Assembly (NCBI RefSeq): GCF_040939455.1 | Contig: NC_134115.1 | Coordinates: 24,330,727-24,394,726, forward strand | Source of the DNA: Microcebus murinus | Taxonomy: Eukaryota > Chordata > Mammalia > Primates > Cheirogaleidae | DNA length: 64,000 bases | Reading direction: 5' to 3' | Part shown: in pieces, positions 21,585 to 33,180 of the stretch | How the letters are laid out: the number at the start of each line of letters is the position of its first letter | Position numbering within the stretch: position 1 is the first letter of the stretch | The notes under the pieces: generated by a model | The model's database searches: none | What the model saw: only the letters and a program-made list of their open reading frames with translations | What the model was told of the DNA's origin: nothing | Position numbers and translations under genes: made by a program

Positions 21585-24290
21585 TGATGCCACTCTTTAC
21601 AAATTGTTATGGGGTATTAGAATTAGCTATTCTTAAAAAAATTTATTTTATTTATATTAACATGGAATGGACTCATTGTTATTTTAAACTACATTGAAAC
21701 ACAAATAACTTTACAATTTAATTTGAAATATAGTAGATTTCTGTATTATATATAATCAATGTAAATGAAAGTTCTTAATGGTTGTTGCTAATTTTCAAAG
21801 AGTACAAGAGTAATGAAGTAAAAATGATTGAGAACCACCAATTTGGAGAGTAGCAGAGGACCTAGGTGAGAACATTCTGAAGATGCACTGATAATGACTA
21901 ATAATACTAATAAGCAAAACATTCATAACATTTGAGAGTTTACAAAGTCCTTTTCATCTTGCTTAATGACTTGAATCCATGGTTCTTACATTAGTAGACA
22001 GTGATCATTCCTGCCACTTTCCTTTCTAACCCTACCATGGCCTCAGTTCTCAACCATGTACTATGTTGAAGGCTTGACAAAGGCCATTTCCCTTGTTAAG
22101 TTATTAACATCAGAAGGGTGGAGTAGTAAAGTCCAATACCAAAAATTAGAATCAAGAAAATGTGGAGAATCAGTCTTTATTTCAGGTTCAATTACCTTTT
22201 GTGAAACATAGTAGCCTCCTTCTAGTTGAGATCTAGAGAGTTCTACCATCCTAGCCGGGTTTTCTACCTCTTCCTCCATGGAAACTACAGACTCTTCTTT
22301 TCTTTTTTGAGAGTTCTCCTGACAGATTTTTCAAGGTCCTCATCACTCTGAGGAGTCCATTTCTTTTCTTTCATTCCATGATTTCCAAATCTTTTAAATT
22401 ACTTTGCAGGGAGCTACATCCCTACTTCCTGTCTATCCTGTTCTTTTGAGTTGTCAATATTTCTATTCCATCCCTTACCTTGAGTTTTATGTTATTTAAT
22501 TTTATTTTTGCTGGTTGGTGATGTGGGGAGTTTTACATTTATGTGAAGGAGAAAAAGGGTAAGAAGGAAAGAAAAAAATCTTGCTTTGCTTTATCATAGT
22601 ATGTACTCAGACCCCAAAGGAGAGAAATGAGCATGTACCATGTGGAAGGAGTAGGGAAAAAATGTTATGCAAGAAAAATAAGTTCAAATGTGGAAGACCA
22701 GGTGTAAACCTAAATGTGCTTCTTAACTTGACTACCCAGCTAAATGTAAACTCTAATCTCAGATTAAAAGTTATTATATTTGAAATGACATTTATTAGTA
22801 AACTAGAAAGTCTACAGAAACAATTCTGTGAGAAGTTTGAGCTGACTTTTCAATAAGAGGGCATACTGCTTACAAAAATTATTAACTGTAGGGCATTAAG
22901 ATTGACGGTAAATGGAAAAGAAGACTGAATCCTGAAAAAATTAAGAAAGAAGGGGAAGAAGATGGAAAGAAAAAGAAAACAACAACAACAGCATATATTT
23001 GTGAGGGTCATTGCTAGTGACTAAAATCTTGAGAAAAGAAAAAAAAATACTTGTGCAGAGGGAAGAGGTTAGAGAGAAATATGGGAAAAATAAGGTTTTT
23101 TTCTGGTAAGCTGGTGGGGTAATGGTTTACTTTCTATTCTTTAAACATTTTCATTGATTTTTAGTTGTTACATTGTTTTCTTAAACAGCATTTTAGAACT
23201 GGTCCTTGGGAACCAATGATTAAATAAATGATTAATTTGCCAAGCTCTGAAAGAGGATTTTAACAGTACTAGCAACCTCGAGAAAGAAAATAGCTAGTAT
23301 TTAAATAAACAATTAGGTTGCACATTGAAATGTCAGCACAGGCACTAATTAGTCTGCTGATGTCACTTCTCATAGACTTTTGAAATAGATACCAATCAGT
23401 ATGCTCATTTATATTCTAAAGAAAAAAGTTGTCATTTCTTGTTCCCCTGTTCAAAAACATTTCCCCTGAGAACTGGACAGTCCAGCCAAACCTTATCCCT
23501 CCCTGGTTGCCTGGAAATGCCGGCAATTACTTTTGCACTTGCGGTTAAACAAAACAAAACAGAACAAAAACAGAATAAACAATTTATCTAAACAGACTAT
23601 TTGAAAAAGTTCCCAGTTATGACAGAGACAAATGATTTTCAGTTTTCTCTTGTGTGTATGGAAAATTTGGTTTTATTAACTTGTTATTTTGAGGAGAAAC
23701 AACAAGTTATAAATGCAAGAAGAATATAATGGGCTTTGGTAGGAAAATTCAGTTTTCAATTGGAAAGGAAGGTAGAAAAATATAACCATATACCTTGGAC
23801 ACCTCTGGAAGGGCAGAGGTAGTAAACCCCTGCAATTAATTATGAAAAAGAAATGCCTGGAACAAAGCACATGTGCCAAAAGAAGAATGAAATAAAACCA
23901 AATAATGTGTTTGCATAGAAGAGAAAGGGAACCCTCCACCCCTAAATTTTGGCCTATCCCTTGCCTTACTCTTTTAATATTCAGTAAACAATGGAAGATG
24001 TTTTGATCTTCAGAAGATGAGCAGCTGGACTTTGGATTAGAACGTGATGAAGTGGGAAGAATCTTTCTGACCTGTCATTGTCCTATGTCTGCATTTATTT
24101 TATGATACTAAGACATGCGCTTTATGATCATTGTTTATAGGCACACCTTGTCTTCATTAGCATGTAATGCACTCTTTCAGGTAGAAATTCAAGATCTGTT
24201 CACCCAGATGCCTGTATCAAAACATCATATGTAATGCATAAATATAAGCAACTATTATGTACCCATATAATTAAAAATAAAAAAAAAATT
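21585..24290. other. Single-copy-like DNA, no gene recognised
   Basis: No coding region recognised. Two frames of moderate length (22061-22279 minus, 22581-22856 plus) show no recognisable family features. A 16-nt match to a mariner terminal repeat at 23523-23538 is described under findings. An (AAAAC)-like stretch follows it at about 23546-23580. Confidence 0.45.
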
Positions 24291-24379
24291 TTTACAAACA
24301 ATCCAAAGGAAGTCTTCTACTTTTTGTGTTGATATGTAAATAGCTTTGAAGTCATCACTACTTTATTACAATAAGAAAA

Positions 24380-25205
24380 AAAAAAAACCTGAAAAAATTA
24401 AAAATCAACAACTCTTCTTAGATCTATCAGAGAAATGAGGTTACATGGCAAACCAAAACCCTGAAAACTAGAGAGACAGGTATATATAGAAAATTGCAGG
24501 TTACTTGGAGCAGAATCCATAAGTGCTAGTAATTAGTAGATACACACAAACTGAAATTGACAAATTGTGGAAAGCTGAAGAGTGTTAAAGACCTATAGGC
24601 CGAGTCAGAACTTTTACTCTTTCATGGAAGGAATTGGAACATAAGGCCCAGAATAGCAAACACAATATTAGAAAGAGAATAAAGTCAGGGGATTGACATT
24701 GCCTGATTTTAAGATTTACTGTAAATCTATAGTACTAAAGAAGAGTGTTATATTGATGAAAGAATAGGCAAATACAGCAAGGAAACAAACTAGAGAACAC
24801 AGAAAAGATAAAACTATAGATACTTCAAAGAGATCAATTATTTCCAGGGATCAATGGAATGGGATGAATAGGTAAAGCCCAGGAATTTTTAAGGTGGTGA
24901 AACCATTCTACAGTATAATACTGTGATGGTGGATCCATGGCATTATGTATTTGTCAAAACCCATAGAACAATATAACACACAGTAAAACCTAATGTAACC
25001 TATGGATTATATTTATTTAAAGTAACTAATGACAGATCTATGGATGATATTGAAAAATTGACTGGGAAATGGCATTAGGAAAATTTTTTTGAGCACTGGT
25101 AATATTTTATATCTTTATTTCAGTAATATAAATTTACGAAAACTCATTTAATAGTATACATAATGAGTGTACTTTATGAAACGTAATTTATACCTCAATG
25201 AAGTT
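24380..25205 (+). mobile_element. Old L1 fragment: ORF2 piece plus 3' UTR
   Basis: ORF2 wording near 24650-24770 ('cccagaatagcaaacacaatatt', then 'cctgattttaagatttactgtaaatc') is followed by the 3' UTR typical of old L1M elements ('ggtggtgaaaccattctacagtata', 'ggtggatccatggcattatgtatttgtcaaaac', 'acagtaaaacctaatgtaacctatgg'). Heavily decayed, no open frame. Confidence 0.65.
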
Positions 25206-25850
25206 GATATGGAGAAAAGGGAACACTTACATACTGTTGGTGGGAATGTAAATTAATATCATCACTATGAAGAATGATATAGTAATTTTTCAAAGAACTG
25301 AACATAGAACTATCATTTGATCCAGCAATCCCACTACTTGGTGTCTACCCAAAGAAAACAGATATCATTATATCATATTGCATGCATATGTTTATCACAG
25401 CACTATTCACAATAGTAAATATATGTAATCAACATGTCTATCAACAGATGATTAGATGAAGAAAATGTGGTTAATAAACACAATGGAATACTATTCAGAA
25501 ATAAAAAAGAATGAAATCATGTCTTTTGCAGAAACACATGATTGGAATTGGTAGCCAATATCTTAAGTGAAACAACTCATACACAGTTAGACAAATACTG
25601 CATGTTTCATTTATGAGTGGGAGCTAAATAATTTGTACACATGAATGTACAGTGTGGAATAATAGATAATGGGGACTCTAGAGAGTGAGGGTCTGGGAGG
25701 CAGCAGATGGTAAGAAATTACTTAATGGGTATAATGTATGTGATATGGGTGATGGATACCCTAAAAGCCCTGACTCCCTACTGCAAAATATGTTCATGTA
25801 ACAAAACTACAATTATACCCCATAAATTTATATACATAACATTTTTTAAA
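25205..25850 (+). mobile_element. L1 3' end of a middle-aged subfamily
   Basis: It runs from the C-terminal ORF2 wording 'acatactgttggtgggaatgtaaatt', through 'gatccagcaatcccactacttggtg' and 'gtgggagctaaataatttgtacacatgaatg', to the 3' end 'ccccataaatttatatacataac'. Less decayed than its neighbours. The 3' end differs from the young 'tacccccataatat' type. Confidence 0.75.
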
Positions 25851-25859
25851 AAACATTAG

Positions 25860-26745
25860 AAACATGAAAAGACCTAAAATCAATAATCTAACCTTTCACC
25901 TTAGGGAATTAGACAAAGAAAATAATTTAAGTCAATAGTAAGCAGAAAAATATAACAATAAAAATTAGAGGAGAAATTAACAAAATTGAAAACAGGAAAG
26001 AATGCCAAAAAGAAATAAAACCAGAAGCTAGTTCTGTGAGATTACTAAAGTTGATAGACCTCCAGTCAGTTTAACCAAGAAAAGGAAACAAATTATCATT
26101 ATGATTAAAAAAAAAGGGGTTATCACTACTGATCCCCTGAACATTAAAAGGAAAATAAAGAAATATTTTCACAACTCTATGCCCACAAACTTAGATATTT
26201 ACTCCATTTTATAACTTAGATGAAATGGACAAATTTCTTGAAGAACTTAGACCCATAAAACTTACACAAGAAGACAAACTAACCTGAGTATTACTAGGCT
26301 ATCAAGAATGTAAATGAATAAACTTTCAAAAAAAAAAAAAAAAAAGCACCAGGTCCAGATATGTTTACTTGTGAATTTTGCCAAATATTTACTGATAATA
26401 ATAATAAAATCAATTCTTCACAAACTGTTATAAAAAATAAAAGTAGAGGAAACATTTAATAATTACTTTTATAAGGTTAGCATCATTCTAATGCTAAAAT
26501 TAGATTAAGATATTACAAAAAAGAGAAACTATAGATAAATATCAGTAGTAAGTATAGATGCAAAACTCCTCAAAAAAATATTAGTTAAGCAAATCTAACA
26601 ATATAAAAAGAAATTTATGCACAATAATACCATAACCAAGTAAGATTTATTCAGGTTATGGTAAGATGGTTTAACATTCAAAATGTAATGTGTCACATTA
26701 ACAGACTGAGAAAGAAAATGATATGGTGATACAATTTGAAAAAAA
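25860..26745 (+). mobile_element. Old L1 ORF2 fragment upstream of and including the RT start
   Basis: Recognisable in order are 'gaaattaacaaaattgaaaacagg', 'gttgatagacctccagtcagtttaacc', 'cttagatgaaatggacaaatttcttgaag', 'gcaccaggtccagatatgtttacttgtgaattttgcc', and 'accaagtaagatttattcaggttatggtaagatggtttaacat'. In L1 coordinates this lies 5' of the two preceding fragments although it sits 3' of them here. It must therefore be a separate or rearranged copy. A poly-A run at 26328-26345 interrupts it. Confidence 0.75.
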
Positions 26746-28125
26746 AAAGGTAAGATAAATACTTGATAAAAATAATGGTAATGGTTGATTTCTCTTTGGT
26801 TAAAAGTATTAAATGGTTATTTTTATCTTTATTCTCTTCTTCATAAATTTTACTACAATGAACATTAATTACCATTTTGAAAATACAAATACAGACTTCA
26901 TTCATTGCTACTGAAATCATTTGTTATATATACTGTTCAATAATAGTAGTCTCCTAAGATGATATAGAATTTTCTTAACTGTGTGTGACTAGGTATGTGA
27001 AACTAGCCTTTATTTCAAGCATGACTTATCACAGAATATTATACTGTTAATCAATCTGTTTACTTTTACATTAAGATAAAATGAGACAATATTCAGAGAT
27101 ATTCTTAAATATGAAAAATGATTTTAATCATTTTTATATACAGACAGGAATTATGTTCATCATTTATCAGTCTTATTTCTACTTGATGTAATGTTGTGGC
27201 AATAACAATAGAAAGGATTATCTTTCAGAATAATATTTCTATACTTTTATCCCAGAATAGCCAAATACATTTTCCATAATTTTTCTAAGAAGGTAGTCTA
27301 TGAAATAAAAATTCCCTGTTTTTCTCCTATTAATGAATGAATTAATTATTCAACTATTTAACTAATGAAATCTCTCCATAAATTGTTTGTTGGGTTTTTT
27401 TGTAAAACGATTAAAAGATATGATGTACATTATATGTCTGCTTATTTTCTTTATTTGTAAGGGAGCTTGGAGCCAAATTGTTAACCCAACTGTAGAGTTA
27501 ATTCATCTCAAGTGGCTTCTAAGAGCTATTCTTTCTATTTCTTTTAAATTGTCTCTAATTTTATCTGCAAAAACCTATTTTACATTATATTTAATTCAGT
27601 AAATTGTCCCACATAATTTTGTACATAATGCAAATCTTGAATAAACAAACATATTAATGAGCAAATAAGTGCTCAAAATTGAGCAATCTCTTACATTACA
27701 AATACATTTATGATAATAGCTTTTAAGCTTGTTAATTGAGATGAGAAATATAATTCTCTATTTCTTGAAAACTGTCAGTTATTGTTATGTTCTAATTAAA
27801 TCTCTGTGTGGGAGCATCAGCAGGATATAACTCATTCATGTGTGAAAACTCAATTCTAACCTCTAAAAATATGCAATTTTGAAAGCAACAGATATGCATA
27901 AAGTCTGATGAAAAATTATAAAAAGCAAAGAAAAGCATTTTTTTTTAATTCTCAGAGGAAAAATTAGCTTAGGTAAACATACATGAAGATTTAAGTGTTA
28001 AGAATATTATGGACATATAATTGAATAAACGAGAATGAAAAAAATTACTTTGAAATGATCTGATGTTATAATGTTCATTTTGAAATTTAAAAGTAAGAAA
28101 ATGAATAGCTCACTTGATATACTTT
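26746..28125. other. AT-rich non-coding DNA
   Basis: No gene or repeat recognised. Frames present are short and dominated by AT-rich codons. Confidence 0.45.
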
Positions 28126-28129
28126 TACC

Positions 28130-28960
28130 AAAATATCTCAGTTTTCTGCTTATACTAACTACATGTCTTATTTTCTTTCTCTATACTCCATTGGCTTAGT
28201 ATTTGCCTGATATATCTGTTTTCATCTTTTAGTTTCCAATAATTTTGTATATTTTTGTTTTGTTTTGTGTCACTTATAAATACTGTAAAGTCCAACTTCA
28301 TTATTTTTTTGTTTGTTTTCTTCTAGATTGCAAATCTATAAATTTTTTTAACCAGTTCATTTTGGCCATTTATATTTATTGTAATTTATAATGTCTTTGA
28401 TTTTATCTCTACCATTTTATTTTATTTTCATTCTCCTTTCTCCTTCTCCTTTTCTGTCTTGGATTAATGAAGTTTTCACTAGATATTTTTGTTTTCATTC
28501 TTCATGTATGCTTTGTTTTTATTTCATAATGTTAGAATTTATATTTCTATTTTTTTCAATCAGTATGCTTTGACTTTTTTCATTATTTTTATAACTAGTA
28601 CAATTATTGTAAAGCTCAGGTTTATTTAATTGATTTTATTGAATAAATCATATGTTTTCTTTTTTATGATTGCTTTTTAATATCTTTTTTCTTTAGTACA
28701 GAACATAACACCACAAAACACTACAATGCATCTGCATTGTATTAGTTTTATTTATCCATTTCAAGAATTGTGTTTCTTTACTACAAATACTCAGGCTGTC
28801 ATCAGCTTTGGTTGTCAGTTTCCTCATTTTATCTGATACCTTGGAATTTTTTAATATGCTCAACAATGAATGTAAAAGGGAATTTTGTTATATTTTGCTA
28901 TCTTTTCTAGGTGTTTGCATATATTAGGAGGGTTATCATTATCACATTATTTTAAGTTAT
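28130..28960 (-). mobile_element. Probable old L1 5' part, reversed
   Basis: Pyrimidine-rich wording such as 'ccagttcattttggccatttatatttattgtaattt' and 'ttttgtcttggattaatgaagttttcac' resembles the reversed start of ORF2 and the ORF1-ORF2 junction of old L1M elements. I see no surviving frame. The boundaries are approximate. Confidence 0.5.
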
Positions 28961-29304
28961 CAAATGGAATGAACAGAAAGACTCTGTAACAAAACTCTTG
29001 CCTTAGTTTGTTTTTTTTTGTATGTGAATAAATCCACTTTGCACTCATTCAGTCATCACAGGAAGGCACAGAATTTCCATATGACATGGTGAGTTGCTTT
29101 ATGTAGCTTCCTTTGTTACAAGAAGAAATATTTGCTGTATATAATAGGTAATCTCTGGGAAAGCTCACAATACATTTGCCTTCAATGCCTGGCTTTATCA
29201 GCACCACACCATGCTCACTGCCCCAATTTCATTTCTTGTTAACTTTAACCCTTTGTTGTCTTTCTCATTCTGCTCAACTAGGTTTTTCTTGACCTCAAAA
29301 TAGT
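28961..29304. other. Unassigned short non-coding stretch
   Basis: I recognise nothing between the two L1-derived segments. Confidence 0.4.
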
Positions 29305-29564
29305 CCTATGGATCCTGTTTGTGTTTCTCTAATACATATTATAACATGGAGGAAACTCAAAATATTATGCTAAATAAAAGAAGCCACAAGCGATAGACTA
29401 CCTGTATTGCATAAGTCCATTTATTTGAAATGTCCAAAAATGAAAATCTATAGATACAGACAATATTCATATTAATGATTGTCTGGGTCTGTGGTTGGTG
29501 ATGGGATTGATTGAAAAAGAGAATGAGGCAACTTTTAGAGGTAAAGAAAATATTCTAAAATAAT
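29305..29564 (+). mobile_element. Old L1 3' UTR, left half
   Basis: 'atattatgctaaataaaagaagccacaagcg', then 'ccatttatttgaaatgtccaaaaatg', 'ctgtggttggtgatggga' and 'gaaaatattctaaaataattgtga' follow the 3' UTR of old L1M elements. The match stops at the retroviral LTR boundary and resumes at 36926. Confidence 0.7.
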
Positions 29565-30125
29565 TGTGATGGCCATGAGTCAGAAGAGTGGACCCCAAGA
29601 CTGGAGTCCAGCCTGAAGACCTAGAGGATTCTTGGCTTTGTGTGGGAAAGAATTCAAGATGAATTGACAAAGTAAGACAAAAGCAAGTTTATTGAAGTAA
29701 AAAAAGAATAAAAGGGAGTCTTCCCCATATACAGGGTAGAAACTGTCTCTCAGAGCAACAGAAAGTAGCCCTTTATGAATTTTTAAGGTCTTATTTCATA
29801 CTTTTTATTTAATTTTACATTAAGTAGAAGGAAGATTATTTATAAGATTTCTGGGAAATGGGTTGGAAGTGGCCAGAACTGAGGGTTTCCCCACTTTTTA
29901 AACCATATAGGGTTATTTCTGGGAGTTGCTATGGTATTTATAAACTGCCATAGTACTTGGAACAGCTTAAGCAGGGTATAATGAGCAGTGAGGGTAAACT
30001 GAGATCATTTTTCTTGGCCATCTTGTTTCTAGCTGGTTTGAGCCAGCTTTTCCACCACCTCCTGTTTCTTCAGAGACTTTGATTTGGATCTTATGACTCT
30101 TTATCGAGGGGTGCCTATCAGTTTC
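29565..30125 (-). mobile_element. ERV 3' LTR (left LTR)
   Basis: About 560 bp. The match with the right LTR starts at 29668 ('gtaagacaaaagcaagtttattgaa') and continues through 'aaccatatagggttatttctgggag', 'gggtataatgagcagtgagggtaaactgag' and 'cttttccaccacctcctgttt' to about 30123. The outer 100 bp (29565-29667, probably U5) is absent from the other LTR. The left end begins with a tg dinucleotide (tgtgatggcc), as LTR ends do. I see no intact promoter. Confidence 0.75.
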
Positions 30126-30319
30126 CTATTTTATTGCCCCTTCAGAGATTATATACTCCTTAGTCTTAACTGGTTGTCAAAGGAGAAAGTCTGTCTTCCA
30201 AAGCTTCTTCAGGCTGATTTAGGAATGTTGACCCTGCCTATCAAGGGAGGAGTAAAATTCACTAAATGTCTTATTTAAGAGGCTCAAGAGCAGGACATTT
30301 TTATGCCCTAGATTGGCTG

Positions 30320-30870
30320 GCTGGATGGGTTGGAAACCCTGTACCAGTATCATCTTTATGTGGAATTATTGTAGTCTAGAAGACACAAACTTTACAAGGA
30401 GGTTAAACAAGCAAAGACCAAAGATTAACAGTAATAAATCTGTCACTAGAGGCCCTAATAGTGGCAGAAACCAGGTAACAAATGGTAAAAAACCTTTTAT
30501 TGAGTCCCAGCTAATTTCCACTGAGATGGCTCTTGACCAAAACTGTGTGTCCTTTTAACCTACTGATATATTTTATTTATATCTTTTTTATTTGCCCACT
30601 GGTATTGACATAAGTACAGCAAGTTTTAGTGACTACTGCACAAACACCACTTTGTTCAGCCAATAAATAATCTAAGGCTAATCAGTTATCTATTGTTATA
30701 TTGGCTAAAGAACCTAGGAAGCTCTTAAGTTTAGGTAAAGCATCTGCAGTAGTCTGGGTCAGAACAACTAGCTGGGTAGAGAAATTTCTTAAGGTGACTT
30801 CATGATAAACTAAACCTCCCCAAGGGGCAACCATTCCAACAGTGGCTTCTATCCTAGCCAGGATAAGACT
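30320..30870 (-). pseudogene. Env transmembrane subunit remnant (downstream module)
   Basis: Read on the minus strand, in order from about 30870: a hydrophobic Gly-rich fusion-peptide-like stretch, a heptad-like region, then a CX6CC motif at 30616-30642 (first Cys codon at 30640-30642). After it comes a strongly hydrophobic membrane anchor at about 30395-30500 and a short cytoplasmic tail. This is the layout of a gammaretrovirus-like TM subunit, which drives membrane fusion in live viruses. Stop codons interrupt the frame just before the CX6CC region and again after it. No complete surface subunit lies directly upstream: the next module begins within about 370 bp. Confidence 0.75.
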
Positions 30871-31239
30871 GATGATGATCCTTTTGGATTGATGAGAGTT
30901 TTAGTATTACAATGAGTTAAAGGACACTATAGGACAGCCAATGCAGCTCTAAAGCAGTCAGGGCCAGTCTGTGCCAGCCATTTCAAGGCAAGAAAGTGCT
31001 GGGCACTTTTACTGGGTAGTTATCTTGATACTTGCCTAGTCTACTTTGTAAAAATTTTTCTGAACACTCCAGGCTAACATAGTGTTTCTATTATATGGTA
31101 GAATATCTGTATTTTTTCCTCAGTCTACCCTGTTCCCCAGCTCGTACAATCTTTGCATCCATTCTTCTGCAATATTCCCTGAGTGGGAAACAAGGAGACA
31201 TTACATCTATGATCCTTACATTGTCTTATATTTCATGAC

Positions 31240-33180
31240 AGTAACTTGTGTATATAACTCACATCTATAATATAGGCAACAATAAAAAAAGCAAGTGCTA
31301 ATTACAATCATTATGCCAATTAATAAACATAGCTCCAATGTATAGGCAAAGAATGCAACCACTCAGAAAAAGGTTCAAAGACTCCTAATTTCTCTAAGTT
31401 ATTGATCTGGACACATAAATTATTTAAAACAATTGTAAAATTATCATTTTTTATCTGGAATGGACAAGCAAGCAACAAGTGGTTCCTATTAAGGCACAGG
31501 TTCCAACCTGAGCTGCAGTGAGTGTACCCAGGGCCGTTATATTTTTGTAAAACCACTTTCCTCATTTAGATAGTTTCTTGACTTAAAAGGTACAACACAT
31601 TTTTCTGTGGTTTAGTGTTTTAGCTGTGGATTGGGCCAGAGCAGTAACCTGGGTGAGAGCATTTAAGGCTTCTGCCCTAGGGACTAGAATGCCTAGGGGC
31701 CATTCCTACTAAACCAGAGACCTAGAGAAATGAGCTCTTGAGACCTCTATATTATTAGGTACCCCCATTCGGTGCCCATCGCATTCATTATGTATGTATA
31801 TACCCATCCTCTCCCCCCACCCACCTGCCGGACACCCTATAAATGTTATTCCTATATATGCACTTAGGTGTTGATCAGTTAATACCAATTTGCTGGTGAG
31901 TACATGTGGTGCTTATTTTTCCATTCTTGGGATACTTCACTTAAAGAATGAGTTCCAGCTCTAGCCAGGAAAGTACAAGAGGTGCTATACCACCGTTGTT
32001 TCTTATAGCTGAATAGTACTCCATGGTGTACAATTTTATGTATACTTTTTGACAGGAAGGACCACCTTATAGTACATATCTCAGTCCAATTGTGGGAGAG
32101 GAATGGCCACAAGTGTGCACCACAGAGCCATCCAGTTCTCAAAGGTGTAATGTAATCTGTAGCTCTTATGAAGATGTTTGGTTTCCCTGTCTAGTCAGAT
32201 GCCCATACTCTAACAGTGTGAATACCTGTTGAAGGGTGTGGCCATTTCATCAACCGGGAGAATGTGGAGGAATTTGTAGTATAATTATATCATTTTATGC
32301 ATAGGGGGCCTTTTGGTATAACATCCCATGTTGAGTTATCATCTGTGTTAATCCACCTCAAATTGATGTGCACTGGCCACATATAATGTTCACATATTGT
32401 CTCAACAATGTAAAGACATATTTTTTTGTAACAATTTTACCCACAGTTGGTGTGTAGGAAGCATTCTAGACAAAGGTAGATATTTACAAATCCAACAGTA
32501 AGACTGGCTGTTGATGGCTGTTGTTGTCATACCCCAATCTAAAGACATTAACATTTGCCATGGATGGTAGGAGCAATCGCCTATGGGCATAAACACAGGT
32601 GTTTAGAAGAAACTCTCAAGGGCAAATCTATTATCTGTAATGTTATTATTGATGTATTTTGTCTCATAGGCCCTATTAGAGAGGCTACTAAAGGCCTTGA
32701 GCCTGGTTCACAACACCACACATGGATTCCCTCCTGAGGAGCGGGCATAATAGCCAACTGGTAAGTTTCTGGCCTTGTCCATGCCACTCACACTATAATG
32801 GCTCCAGCTGGTATTGACGTCCTCACATCAATGGTATCACAAGGCTTTTAGACCTGCATCAAGAAGCACAGTTGGGATCACCTCACCTTTAGCCTCCTCT
32901 ACTGTACCTTCTGGGATCATAAAGCCCATCCATTGGGGAAGCACCTTCCAACTCAATTTTATGTCCATGTAGCCATTGCTGTTGATCAGGTCTGCTGGTG
33001 TCCTCAGGAGCATGATTTGGCCATCTGCCTTGGGGGCATGGCTTGGCATCTGAAAAACAACTGTGAGAGCTTTTAGGGCCTGTTTTATAGGCTTTGCCAA
33101 CAACTCATAAAGAGCAATGCCTGACCCATTCAAAACCTGTATAGCCCCTGGGAGATTCTGAATCTAGGACCTTAAGGAGC
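31240..33180 (-). pseudogene. Env remnant with SU and TM motifs (upstream module)
   Basis: On the minus strand a surface-subunit CXXC motif (Cys-Trp-Ile-Cys) lies at 32486-32497. A second, distinct transmembrane CX6CC motif lies at 31472-31498, preceded by a Leu/Thr/Ala-Ala-Gln type heptad segment and followed by a WL-type membrane-proximal region and a hydrophobic anchor near 31250-31310. CXXC in SU plus CX6CC in TM is the gammaretrovirus-type covalent Env arrangement. The residues around this CX6CC differ from those of the downstream module. A one-base frameshift sits just before the CX6CC segment, stops occur throughout, and an L1 (31765-32050) splits SU from TM. The part beyond about 32800 is open for 99 codons, but I cannot place it within env with confidence. 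Confidence 0.7.
31765..32050 (-). mobile_element. Short young L1 fragment inside env
   Basis: It reads as reversed L1: 3' UTR wording 'cattcattatgtatgtatataccc', then the ORF2 end ('ttaataccaatttgctggtgagtac') and the last ORF2 codons up to about 32045. Its 3' end is unusual. The terminal 'tacccccataatat' type end and an A tail are missing, so it was truncated or lost its tail after insertion. Confidence 0.8.
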
